The notes beneath the pieces are model-generated. The model was not told the DNA's origin and ran no database searches. It saw only the letters and a program-made list of their open reading frames with translations. Both the position numbers and the translations under genes were made by a program. A stretch of 64,000 nucleotides of DNA, from assembly GCF_030867145.1 (NCBI RefSeq), contig NC_134436.1, positions 3,348,001 through 3,412,000 of the forward strand, given 5' to 3'. The DNA comes from Opisthocomus hoazin. Taxonomy: Eukaryota; Chordata; Aves; Opisthocomiformes; Opisthocomidae. Of this stretch, positions 1 to 11,681 are shown in pieces (within the stretch, counting starts at the first letter, position 1; the number at the start of each line of letters is the position of its first letter).

Positions 1-1377
1 AGGAGAACAGTTGACTGAATCAGGCCAGGGGGAGGAGAAAACCACAGCAAATCCATGGCTCCCCCAAATCCTGCTGCTGGGGAGAGCAGGAATCACCCAG
101 AGCCAATGAGAAATGCACCCGGCACAGCGAGAGGTCCCTCTTCTCCTTCCCCAGGGACCATTAAGGTGGTTTAAACTTCTCACAGTGTGTCTAGATAGAG
201 GGGCTGGTTTGTATGGTTCATAACAGAAGATATTGCTTATGGGAATATTTTGTGTACTCATTAAAAAGAGAATTATAGACCAGCCCTAGGGTGATTGAGA
301 TAAAGTGGTATGTAAGTGTGTAGGAAATATGAACATCCTCTCAATATTTATATTCAATGAATTATCTTACAGCTGCTTTGCAAATACTGTGTGGTACAGG
401 TGGGAAGACACAGTGGTCTGATCCCACAAGGTTTGCATGGACCAGGTAAGAGACTGGTGTGTGGAGCACCCGGTTTGTGTTAGACGGGAAAACTGTTTCC
501 AAAACAGGAGCATTAGCAAACTGGCTTTGCCAGAGAGTTGTGGGATAGTCTGCACCAGCACAGCAGCAGCAGCCCTTGTTCTGCCGAAACCAGTGCTGGG
601 TGCTGGAAAGGGAAAGGGCTCCAGCAAGTGCGAGGGAGACGTTGCTCTGTACTGGGGCATAAGGTGAGGTGGGAGAGAGGGTTATTTCTGCATCTCAATA
701 AAAAAGGCCTGACAACAAATGCCTTAAAAAATATGTTCTTAAATAAGGTAGAATAAAAAGAAGGATATATAGTAGCTTGAAGGACCAAAAGGGAGGAACT
801 TCTCTCCTGGGAAGGAATATGTGCAGCACCACCAGAAAATCCATCCTGGGTCCATCTGATCCTGAATGAACGCAGAGTGCCCTGCCTGCATCTGAAAGGG
901 CATAAGATTTACTCACTCTTGATATTTCTCTGTTTACTCTGCCTTATTAAAACAGCTATTTCATCAAGCCATTTGCTGTTGGGCCTTTCTCACCAGAGAA
1001 AGCCTACACCACTTTCCCCTAGCCCAGCCCAGACCTGCTCTGGGAAGAAGCAGGGAGTGTCCCCGAGGAAGGAGGTATGCGAGGGGCTTGGCAGAGGGTT
1101 TGTGAAGGACCACTCTCCCAAGGTTGGGGCATGGCTTCCTGTGGGTTCTGGCTCCTGCCAGCGCTCCAGCCATGCCCAGCCAGGGCACCCTGCTCCAGAG
1201 GGGCTCTGGGAGCCTCAGGTCCTCACTGCTTCCCTGCGTGGAGAGGTCATGACTCCTGCAAGAGGAACAGGCGGGGGTTAAGTGAAGTGCTGCATGTTGT
1301 GTCACAGGCACCCAGCGTCTCCCCCACCAGTTAGGGGTCTCGACATAGCCTTGCCAAACTGGTTAGAGCTCATATAT
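1..1377. other. Non-coding 5' flank, nothing recognised
   Basis: This stretch lies far upstream of the NRG2 exon. Short open frames occur on both strands, but none has a recognisable domain, a convincing splice context or a coding-like composition. I see no mobile element, tandem array or RNA gene in it. Confidence 0.5.
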
Positions 1378-1535
1378 CCCAGAGTCACAGGATCCTAGAA
1401 GGGTAGTGGGATGGGAGCCCTGCGATGCTCCTGGCCAGTGCCTGCTTGCGTCATGGCTGATGTCAGCACTAGGTCAGGATGACCACAGCATTGTTGGGCT
1501 TAGCCTCGTTAGTCCCCAGTGATGGAGGACCCTTG
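1378..1535 (-). mobile_element. Probable degraded CR1 LINE 3' tail
   Basis: The + strand text begins with a form of the reverse-complemented CR1 terminus (an 'agtcacaggatcctagaa' block), followed by a weakly matching continuation mentioning a 'ttgggctt...cccagtgatggagg' pattern known from CR1 3' untranslated regions. It lies about 100 bp from the much better preserved CR1 copy starting near 1,632 and has the same orientation. The match is poor, so this is an inference from pattern memory. It could instead be unrelated sequence. Confidence 0.4.
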
Positions 1536-1631
1536 CCCCGATGCTGTGCTTTTTCCTAGGAATACACCACCACCTCCTCACAAAGAAAAATCATCCGGAT
1601 GATCCAAGCATAGGGTCATTGCCTCTTGTGA

Positions 1632-3640
1632 CACAGAATCATAGAAGAGAATGCTTTGGGTTGGAAGGGACCTGTAGAGGTCATCTAGCCCAACACCCCT
1701 GCAGTAAGCAGGGATATCTTCAACTAGACCAGGTTGCTCAGAGTGCCATCCAACCTGGCCTTGAATGTTTCTTGGGGGGGGCCCTCCACTACCTCTCTGG
1801 GCAATCTGTTCCAGTATTTCACCACCGTCATGGTAAAAAATTTCTTCCTTATATCTAGGCTAAATCTACCCTCCCGTAGTTTAAAGCCATTACTCCTTGT
1901 CCTATCACGACAAGCCCTGCTGAAAATATTTTCCCCATCTTTCCTATAGACCCCCTTAAGGTACTGGAAGGCTGCTATAAGGTCTCCCCTCAGCCTTCTC
2001 TTCTCCAGGCTGAACAGCCCAAACTCTCTCAGCCTTTCCTCATAGGAGAGGTGCTTCAGCCCTCAGATCATCTTTGTGGCCCTCCTCTGGACCCGCTCCA
2101 ACAGCTCCATGTCTTTGTTGTGCTGGGGTTCCAGAGCTGGATGCAGGACTCCAGGTGGGGTCTCACCAGAGCAGAGTAGAGGGGCAGAATCACCTCCCTC
2201 GACCTGCTGGCCATGCTTCTCTTGATGCAGTCTAGGGTACGGTTGGCCTTCTGGGCTGCAAGCACACATTCGTGCCTCATTCAGCTTTTCATACACCAGT
2301 ACTCGCAAGTCCTTCTCGACAGGGCTGCTCTCAAGCCCTTCATCCTCCAGCCTGTATTGATACTGGGGGTGCCCCAACCCAGATGCAGGACATTGCACTT
2401 GGCCTTGCTGAACCTCATGAGGTTCACACAGGCCCACTTCTCGAGCTTGTCCAGGGGTCCCTCTGGATGGCATCCCATCCTTCTGGTGTGTCAATTGCAC
2501 CACTCAGCTTGGTGCCATCTGCAAACTTGCTGAGGGTGCACTCGATCTCACTGTCTACGTCATTGATGAAAATGTTAAACAGCACCAGTCCCAGTACAGA
2601 CCCCTGAGGGACACCACTTGTCACCGGCATCCATTTGGACATCGAGGAGTTGACCACTGCCCTCTGGCTGTGACCTTCCAACCAATTCCTTAGCCACCAA
2701 ACAGTCCACCCATCAAATTCATATTTCTCCAGTTTAGAGAGAAGGATGTTATGGGCAACTGTGTTGAAGGCTTTACAGAAGTCCAGATAGATCACATCCA
2801 TAGCTCTTCCCTTGTCCACTGATGTAGTCCCTCCATCATAGAAGGCCACTGGGTTGGTCAGGCAGAACTTGCCCTTGGTGAAGCCATACTGTCTGTCTCA
2901 AATCACCTCGCCGTCCCCCATGTGCCTTAGCATAACTTCTAGGAGGATCTGCTCCATGATCTTCCCAGGCACAGAGGTGAGGCTGACAGGTCAGTAGTTC
3001 CCAGGGTCTTCTTTCTTACCCTTTTTAAAAATGGGTACAATGTTTCCCTTCTTCCAGTCACCAGGGACTTTGCCTGACTGGCATCACCTTTCAAATATCA
3101 AGGAAAGTGGCTTGGCAATGACATCAGCCAATTCTCTCAGGACTCTGGGATGCATCTCATCAGGTCCTATAGGCTTATGTACGTTCAGGTTCTTCAGGTG
3201 GTTGTGAACCTGATCTTCTCTTACAGTGGGAGGGGCTTTTCCCCCTCTGGTCCCCATCTTGCAGTCCATCAACAGGGGAGGGGCGAGGAGAGAGGTTGCC
3301 AGTGAAGACTGAAGCAAACCAGTTGTTGAGTACCTCAGCCTTCTCGTCATCTGTTGATAAGAGGTTGGCATTCTTGTGCATCGGGGGGTACACTTTCTTT
3401 AACCTTCCTTTTCTGGTTGACATACCTGTAGCAGCCCTTCTTGTTATTCTTAGCATCCCTTGCCAAGTTAAGCTCCAGCTGCACCTTGGCCCTCCTGACC
3501 TCATCCCTACACAACCGGGCAGCATCCCTATACTTTTCCCAAGATACCCTGTCCCTGCTTCCACTGCCTGTGGAATGTGCAGTTCCCTCTTGTCCTTTCG
3601 TTTGACCAGCAGGTCTCGACTCAGCCATGCCCCACCAAGT
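1632..3640 (-). mobile_element. 5'-truncated CR1 LINE with decayed reverse transcriptase
   Basis: This is a chicken-repeat-1 non-LTR retrotransposon on the minus strand. Its 3' terminus is at about 1,632-1,700 (reverse complement of the usual tail, then 'gggttggaagggacct'). Reading upstream from there come the 3' part, the reverse-transcriptase domain (about 2,424-2,849, with the motifs [18 protein letters not shown] and [11 protein letters not shown]) and the linker that precedes it (about 3,175-3,628, with ARDAKNNKKG). The coding region is split among at least three frames, so it is dead. The catalytic FADD motif reads FADG, with a GGC codon at 2,514-2,516 in place of the second Asp. The endonuclease domain is missing, as is usual for 5'-truncated copies. 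The 5' edge is uncertain and may reach about 3,740. Confidence 0.95.
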
Positions 3641-3740
3641 AGAGTTTGGCTCTGATGCCTTTGTACCTGCCCTCCAGGTAGTTTTTGGCCACCATTAATT
3701 CAGCCCATAGCCTCCTGTTGTCCACACTAAATGAGACCAC

Positions 3741-6700
3741 CTCCATTCATCCCTCCCCTCCTCTTAGTTCCTGTGTACTACCCAACGAGCATGCATGTGC
3801 GATCACTTACTACAACTCTTTCATGAGAGGACAGAGCAGGCAGTAACAGTATCCCCTAGGCCACATAGGCAGTGGTGGTGTCTGTACCCCACCACTCCTG
3901 TAGTCAGCAGAGACTCCCACTGAAGCCTCCATCTTGGCAAAGCTGGCCCGGCAGCCTTCCCAGACGATGAATTTTAGATAAGGAAATACAAATTGTTGTC
4001 CCTGACTTTGCAGGGTTAATCTCGGTACAGATGCATGTGGTGCTGCTGCCTGTGTCCTCAGCTGCAGCCAGGATGTGCACAGCAAAGGGCTGAGGAGGGA
4101 GCTACAGACCGGGAAAGACGCGTGGCCGTCACTCTATGGTATGTTAGGGAAAGTCGTGAAGCGCCTGTGGAGGGAGGATCCGGCGCGTGCACATGCGAGC
4201 CCACGGATCACACGAGCAAGATGCAGCAGATGAGCTGCCTTGCTCTATTTGTAACCTCCCACTGCTGTTGAACAGACTTTGCAGGGAGGAGAAGGAGCTG
4301 AAAATGGAGCTGAAAATTGAAATTTGAGGCTCAGATGCTTGAAGGGGTTTAGGAGCCCAATTCAACCTGTCACTCCCTAGGGAAGCAGGAGCTCATGAGC
4401 CTCCCGGGCCCCACATTTTTCTCTCAAGCTCAGCACAAAGTGAAACTTCCACACTCCACCTTGGAGCAGAAATTATTTGCATTAACTCAATGAGGAAAGG
4501 AGACATAAGGACGCAATTAATCTGCAAAGTACAGGATTACAGTGCAATATGAAGCAAGAAAAGAAGGAGGGAGGAGAAAGAAAAACAACTTGGTCTTTGG
4601 TTTTTAATTTGCATTCCTTTAACTGGCTGAAGGAGTGCTGGGAGATGACAGTGGCAGTGTCATGGTGTGCTCCTGCAGGTAGGACACAGCCTCCCTACCT
4701 GAGCAGGGAGGTTGCATTCAGGTCCTTACTACCTAAAAACCTGATGCCCTGGGCTGGATAGTCCCAGGTGGCTCCAGCCTGGCCCCTAAGTGGGTGCAGG
4801 ACAAGAGGCTGGTGTGCAGGGAACCACTGAAACCTGTCCTGAAGGGAGGAGATGCAGCTGCGGAGCTAACAGAGGAGCCAACCAACAATTCATAGGGCAG
4901 GAAGAGAGTTCAATGACTTGTTGTTCCAAGGGGTGTGGGATCACTTAGATTCATCCACAGGCAAAAGTCCCATGGTGATGCTTAGTCAAAAAGCAGAATA
5001 AAAGAGAGTAAAGCAAAGGCAACAGATAGCAAAGCCAGGGAAAATATGTTTGCAGCAGCTGTCTTCAGACAGAGCCTTCATGCCCACACCCATCTCCTTG
5101 ACATTGCCTCAACCAAACTTCATACCAGGCTGCAAAAGCAGAGCTTGCATGTGGCATGGTGGGGAGGACCCAAGACAGCCAGCAGCCCTCCTCCTGCAAT
5201 GGCTCTGCTCCTTCCATGCAGTCACAGCCTGTGCCTAGGCCCAGACTGTGGTTTTCCTGCCTAGATTCAGCACTCGCTGCCCTGGGTGTTGTCTTCGGGG
5301 AGTCTAGGGTATTCCTGGGAAAGTGTGTACTGATGGGGAGTCACGAGGGGAACAACCTGGTCACATCTCCAGGTTTTCCTGCCCCTTACATGCAGTAGTC
5401 TGTGTACAGCCCATCCCTTTCTGGATCCCAGCCCTTCTTGCAAAGGACAAGATGGCAAGGTGAGGAATGAGGCTCCAGCACCCCTTCGATCCTCCTGACT
5501 TCCTGCCGAAACTGCCAATTAAAGAGCCAGTTTCATCAAGTGATTTTTCTGACATGAAAACTTTTCCATAAGGAACTGGTCCCAAATCCACCAACTCATT
5601 TCACATTTATTTTAAATCTAAGCTTTGTATCATGTAATTTCCTTCAGGGCTTGATTATCTTCTCAGTAAAAGCACTGTTGTTCTGGTTTGTGAGACCTAT
5701 ATTTAATCTCACTGTAAGGTCTCTGCAGCTCTCGATACAGGGCTTAGATGCTGCTACCTCTGTTCCTGGGCTTTCCTATTTATTTGAATCCATTAAACAA
5801 GTTACCACCTCTATAATATCATTGAGGGCGTTCTCCAGCCATGGGGTGCCTGCAGGCATTAACTTATTGCTGCAGAAATGGTCTCCTGAATCTCAGAAGT
5901 CATTCAGAGAAGGTCTCTTGTCTAAATGGTGGCAGACGATATTTAAACAGGCAATCAAGGGCCAAGCTAGACAAGGAACCTTGGCTATCAGTGTTATTGT
6001 GGTGGCACCTCAAGCCCTCCTTCGCTGTGTTTCCTACACATGTACATACCCGCTCAGCATATTTTTACATGAAAATACATGAAACAGGCAAAAGTGGGAG
6101 GGGGAAACATTTTCCTGAGTCTGCAGACAGCCCTCAGCACTCAGTCAGAGCATCTGAGCAGCCCAGTTCATCTCAGTGACACATATATTTTGCAATGCAG
6201 AGAGCTATTGCTTTCATGGAAATGCTTGCATCAGCTTCTCCCTGGATGTACCTACCCCCCAGTTTCAAATTTGCTGGCGCCACTGCATGGCCATCAGCTT
6301 CATCTGTCACACGCCATAGCCAGCACCCCATCTCTGCAATGTGCTGCCCACACAAAGCTCTGAGGTGTCCTGAAGAGGGAGGAGAGGTGCTGAATATGGA
6401 CATTTATAATGTGAAACCTCTGCACTAACTGGATTAACTGCCGCCTTGAATTCATTAGAAGCCTCCCTCATCATGCTTGGCTGATGCTGTGGTAGCACCG
6501 TTTCTGCTCTGTTGTGAGATGCAGTTGCCATGAAGAATTCAGGGTGTCATTATAAGCTTAAAGTGCAATATTAAAGGAAGTTGCCACCCATGCTGGACCT
6601 GGCTGCTCCCATGCCAACATCACAGGTGGCCCTTTGTGCACATTGATGTGTCTCTGGCAGGAGCTTGGCATGAAAGACTTTTCATCAGTGTTGTGAAACA

Positions 6701-7253
6701 TTACTTGTTGGTCAAAAAAATGGTGGTTTTAGGTTGAGCAAAACCCGCATGTGTTCTCCCCTAGCTGATGTTGTTATTTTTCAATGAAAAATGGAGTGGA
6801 GGTAGAGGTGCTCTGAGCAGAACTGGCAAGGTTGTACATGGAGAGTTTCTCTTGTCAATACGCGGTGTTGCTTCAGAGAGAGGGTTCCCTGCTCTCACAC
6901 AGCCCTCCAGGCTACTTTATCTACTTTCACAGCAAAAATTTAAGTAACTGTTGTTTGAAATGCCACATCCAAAAGCAGGGGCTAAACTGGTTCTGAATCC
7001 ATGAGAAACTATCTTGCAGCAGATGACCCGGAGCTGCCTCACCACCTAAAATGCTAAAGCTTAGGACAGACCTTACCGCTGTGACAGGACCCAGTTTTGC
7101 ATCCATGCCCTCTAGACATGCATCATTCGCTCTCTAGACAAGCAGCATCATTAGAGAAGGCAAAACTGTATTGATGCTTTTATGACCAACACTGTTTGTC
7201 ACCTTTGCAATGGTATATCATGTCATGGGTTTGTCTGGCGATAGCTGGCGGCT
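3741..7253. other. Non-coding flank, nothing recognised
   Basis: Ordinary single-copy-looking DNA. Open frames of up to about 140 codons (for example near 5,651-6,082) have no recognisable domain or splice context. The part near 5,600-6,550 is AT-richer than its surroundings. No repeat array or transposable element was recognised. Confidence 0.45.
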
Positions 7254-7446
7254 TCAACTGTTGCATTTTTCATGGTGATTTGGAGATGTTGCTCTTAAAT
7301 TTTCTTCTTCGCAATACTTCTTTATAGTTCTTTCAAATAGAGGCTCTCCTGGCTCAGGATATGCATGTAGCAACACATAATTGGTAGGGACTTTGTCTAA
7401 GAAGGGAACTCGGAGGTGCTCAGACATACCTGATGCACTGGCACAA
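7254..7446 (-). CDS. Candidate terminal coding exon, unknown protein
   Basis: On the minus strand a long pyrimidine tract (about 7,465-7,515, mostly CT) is followed, after an A-rich stretch that could hold a branch point, by 'attacag' ending at 7,447. From 7,446 the frame is open for one base plus 63 codons and then stops at TGA (7,256-7,254). The predicted peptide contains SEHLRVPFLDKVPTNYVLL, a Pro-Glu-Pro-Gly segment and a charged stretch ERTIKKYCEEEN, and looks more protein-like than other chance frames nearby. I do not recognise the family. No matching upstream exon or poly(A) signal was found. The same frame is open further upstream, so openness alone proves little. Alternatives are a decayed retrocopy fragment or chance. 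The position, divergent from NRG2, is where PURA lies in mammals, but this is not PURA. Confidence 0.22.
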
Positions 7447-10400
7447 CTGTAATAGTTATTTAATACATGGAGGGGTGTAAGGAGGTTATGCAGAAAGAGA
7501 GGAAGAGAGAGAGAAAAATCAGAGTGACTGGTAGAGAAATCCAGTCCCAGGGGAGAGTCCCTGGCAAGGAGGGGTCTCTCACTGGTGGCCTGGAGACTGG
7601 GGGCTGCAGTGCCCAGGAGCTGGAGATACACCCTTGTGCAGGGAGCATTTCACCCACCGATGCCGTTTTGCAGCCATGTGTCATCTTTCTGGTGACACAT
7701 TGCAGTGCCTGGCCAACACCATCCTTCTGGGGGACGAGAAGTGCTGCCTCACTGATCATCAGCTTTCTGCTGGTCTCATGAGAGGAGTTCTCTGGCCTTG
7801 GGCAGGGTGGGCAGTGATGATAGAGCAATTGCTCTTCAGTGACAGGCTCCCCTCTGTCCCCTCCACCCTGAGTGGTGTGAAACCCTCCCAAAGCTGCAGC
7901 TGCTGATAAATGCATTGGATGCAGGTGTATGCATCTAAGAAACAGTCTGTGAGAGGCACAGTGAGCCAAGGCTGTATAGGCACCCCATCAGAACAATCAA
8001 CATGCAAAATTTGGGTGCTAAGGCATGGACTGAAACATCTGATTGGAAGGCTGGGAGGAAAAAGGGAAGGCTGAATTGTTTATATTTTGTTTTCATTCAT
8101 CATTCCTGCTCGTGTGGGTGGACAAGGAGTGAATGAGTTTCTTGGGGAGGGCAGCAAATATAAGAGGCACGCATTTCCTCGAAAGACGAGTGGCTTTTTT
8201 TCTTCCTTGTGCCTAGGTTAATATGCCACAGGGGGGCTGGAGGGAACCCAAATAGCTTTTCTGCCACGTGAAAGAAACCAAGTAGCTCTTGATTTTTCTT
8301 CCATTCGATTTCACGTGCCAAGAGACAAAAGATTTTTCAGGATGGGTTTCATCCCTCTAGTGAAGTACTGGTTTGTCTCCCAAGAGTAAATGTGCTCAAC
8401 TTCTTTCCCTTTTACTGCTGAGCATCTCACAGAAAGACAGTAGGACAATGCTCTCACAGCTCAGGGAAGGAGGAGTAGCTGGATCAGGCCTCCATACCAT
8501 GACGGCCTCTTTCTGGGAGAAGCAGCACTGGTGCCTACAGCTATATCCCTCAGTTCTGCCTTCCCCTGCTGGCACTGGTGCAGAAGGTGTCATTAATAGG
8601 CAGGAGATATGGGAACATATCAGGGCAGGGGTAAGCCGAGGAAACAGCTGAGACCGTGACGACATTGCTGGTGGAGGACTCCTGAGGTGGGTCTTGGTTT
8701 CCTTTGCTGCAGCCATGCTGCTTGCTGGAGCCTTTGACAGGCCAGTGGAACAGGAGACTCTGGAGGTCTCTCTCCATCCCAGTCCTTACCTGCCTGGAAG
8801 GACTGCCAGATATGGTTTATTTTGACCATGGCCTGGCTTACACAGTCTCCGGAATGGAGTCTCAAATTGGGTGCTGGGCTTTGCTTTTTCCATATAATTT
8901 CTGAGTTCCTCATTTATCATCTGCCTTTCTCATTTCACCCAAGACTGTGGCAGCATCTCCCTGGTGCCAGGAGTCTGGTATGTTCTGGCAAAGGGCTGGC
9001 TCCCACCCTGCATGGCAGGGACTGATGGTCTCCATGGGCTACCTACCCCCTGTTGCTAGACAGCCCCAAGTTGAACAAGCCAAATCCTTGCAGAGAATAC
9101 ATTGAGGTGGGAAAAAAAAATGCCTGCCCTGGAATTGTTCGTGTTTGGGCATGTTTCTAAGCCTTTGTAAAACACCTGACTGTCGCATGGAAGAAATGTC
9201 CCACAGGAAAGGAAAACTGTGTTCCCTTGGCTGGTGTATGGGTGAGTGTCTCCTTAATCTGCCATCTTCACACCAGCAGGGCTCCAGGGTCACTGCAGGA
9301 GACCAGGACAGACCTGGCTCTGGGGAGGGCTGGGGGAGATGGAGGTACATTCTTGAGATGCATGCATGCTTCTGAGACTCACCTAAACTAGGGAAATGCT
9401 TATCACAACTCCATGGATGACACCAGCCCATCCAGAATACCCTGGGGTGGAAAGGCAGATGGTCTGTTCCTCATTAAACCAAAAGCCCCATTTCTTCGAC
9501 AGGACTTATGCACATCAGATCTGCAGAAGTGTGTCTTCAACTAACGTGGAGGAAGCTGAGGATCTGCAACCTGTGGAAGATGCTGAAGATGTGCAGCCTG
9601 CCTGCCTGTGTTGTTGAGGGCCAACGTCTCTCCTTGCAGAAGAGCTGCAGGGTTACCTGAGGTGGGGAGGGACACAGGGATACTGGCCTTTGTGGCATCC
9701 ATCACCAGGCAGGGCTCTTTATGCCAGGAGTTCCCTTGACAGAGGGAAAGAGAGACTTCAGAAGCAATTTGTTGTGCAGCCATCTCTGGGAAATTGCAGG
9801 AGCAAAATTAAGAAGTGAATGAAAAACCAGCCCCCACAGCAGCTGTCTGAGGGGTAAAGCCTCTGACAGTGCTGCTGATCTCTTGTGGTCCTCCAGGCGG
9901 GGTGGAACCTAGGTTGAGCTTAGATGCTCCATCTCCCTTTCAGGGTAGCAAATATGATGGTTGTTTGCAGCAGAGAAGTAGGAGAGAGAGGCTTTTGAGA
10001 AATTAAAACAGGGGATAAAACAGTTGTTTTCTGAAACAGTGGCCCTTCATGAGGGGAGGGATCCCAGCTTGTGCCTGAGTGCAGAATGAACTGACTTTTC
10101 TAGTTGACAAAGGGAAAATATGGAAGATGTAGAAATAAAATCCCAGGAGGAAAGAGGTATGGATGGGTCAGAGACACAAACATTCAAGAGCAGTTGCATT
10201 AAGATGGTTTGGTGCAGAAAGGTTGATGACAAACACAAAGCCTCTTTACTGCAAGGCATAATGGATTTTGCAGAAGTTAAAAGAAGCTGGGAAGCAGTTA
10301 AATTTGCCACAATTTTGACCATCCTTGAGCAGGGTCAAAATTTGAAAATATGTGTCAGCCTCGAGACTACGCAAGGATGTCAGCTAACAACCACAGTGAT

Positions 10401-11329
10401 AAAGCTGGAGAAAACTATTCCTAAGACAAAATGAGTAGCAGAAGAAGCCCTAAAGATGCGATAGCTGGTGATGTAGACAGTGCAATGGGGGCAGGGTTCC
10501 CTACCCTGAGGAACAGTCATAGGAGCTGCAGAAAATACATGTAGAAGGAAAGGCTGAGATTTAAAAGTAGTGTTTGGCAAATTGGCTTTGGAGCCCAAAG
10601 GTTTTTGTCCATCTCCCTGTGTAGATAAAAGCAATGCAAGTCCCTGACCTACAGCACGCTTGCTTTTCTGAGCTCTTTCTAGAAAGCTTTGGAAAGATCA
10701 TTGTGACCAGGAGGCTGCATGTTGATGCATGGGACAGCCCAGAAGCAGAGAAAGATGCTGTGCAGAGCACTGCCTAAGCCACCAGGCAATGCAAAGCCTG
10801 GGATGTGACTCAGTGTCATCAGTCCATGAGCAGGCTAGAGGTAAGCCATCACTCTAACTGTGCACTTTCCTATCAGCAAAATCACACCACCTTCTGCCTG
10901 GCTTTGCTGCCCTCAGTGTATAATTGTCAGCCTTGTCCCTGCACACTTTGGGCCATCTCCCTGCGCATCCCCAGCATCCCCTTGGGAGAAATTCCCTCCA
11001 GCCTTGGGGGACACATTAGGACCTTCTCCCTCCAGCTGTTGCTCTGGGACTTGTAGTGAACTAAAGTGTGACTTGCAGGTGAAGATCAGCCATCTGATAC
11101 CAACACATTGAAGGAGTCCTTTGGCTCCTCACTGATCTTCACCCCAATAATCAGAACCTCTTGTAGAGCCCACAAAACCTGCTGTATGGCCAGGGTGCAA
11201 CAAGCAGGGTGAGGGAAGTGATCCCTCCCCTCTGTGTGGCATTTGGAAATCCCAGATGGAGGTTGGGTTGAGACTGGGACTTCCCAGCCCTAGAAAGACA
11301 TTGACAGCCTGGAATGAGAACAGCAGAGG
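7447..11329. other. Non-coding flank
   Basis: No gene recognised. It includes the pyrimidine-rich tract near 7,465-7,515 and a two-copy 27-bp tandem repeat at 9,546-9,599. Other open frames on both strands lack domains or splice support. Confidence 0.4.
9546..9599 (+). repeat. Two-copy 27-bp direct tandem repeat
   Basis: Two adjacent 27-bp units (9,546-9,572 and 9,573-9,599) differ at five positions. In the + frame they read VEEAEDLQP then VEDAEDVQP: three differences are silent and two are conservative (E/D, L/V). The surrounding open frame (9,396-9,617) is short and has no recognisable domain, so coding status is unproven. Confidence 0.6.
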
Positions 11330-11681
11330 TCAGGGGCTGGAGATCAGGAGGTCCGAGAAGAGTCTCAGTGAGCTGGCTTTGTTCAGCCTGAAGAAGAGGA
11401 GATCTTGGTGTTGCCAGTGGCCACCTGAGAGTGGTGGTAGAGGGGCAGAGCCTCTCAGATGGAGTGAGGACAAGAGGCAACAGTCACAAGCTGAAATGCA
11501 GGGAATTTCCATTAGAGATAAGGAAAAGCTTTTCTCACCATGAAGGTTGCCAAAACTGAAACAGGTTCACCAGGGGTGTTCAAGCCTGAGCTAGGCATGA
11601 CCCGGAGCGACCTACCCTAGCTGGCCTCGCTGTGAGACCTCCTGGGGTCCCTGCCAACCTCAGTTATCCTGTTATTCAGTG
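11330..11681 (+). mobile_element. Degraded CR1 LINE 3' fragment
   Basis: The order of blocks matches a CR1 3' end in the + orientation: a 'ttgttcagcctgaagaagag' block near 11,380, a 'gaggcaacagtcacaagctg' block near 11,475, a 'caggttcaccaggggtgttc' block near 11,562, and 'ctgccaacctcagttatcctg' at the terminus. Substitutions and small indels are many, so this is an older insertion than the copy at 1,632-3,640. No coding part remains. Confidence 0.85.
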
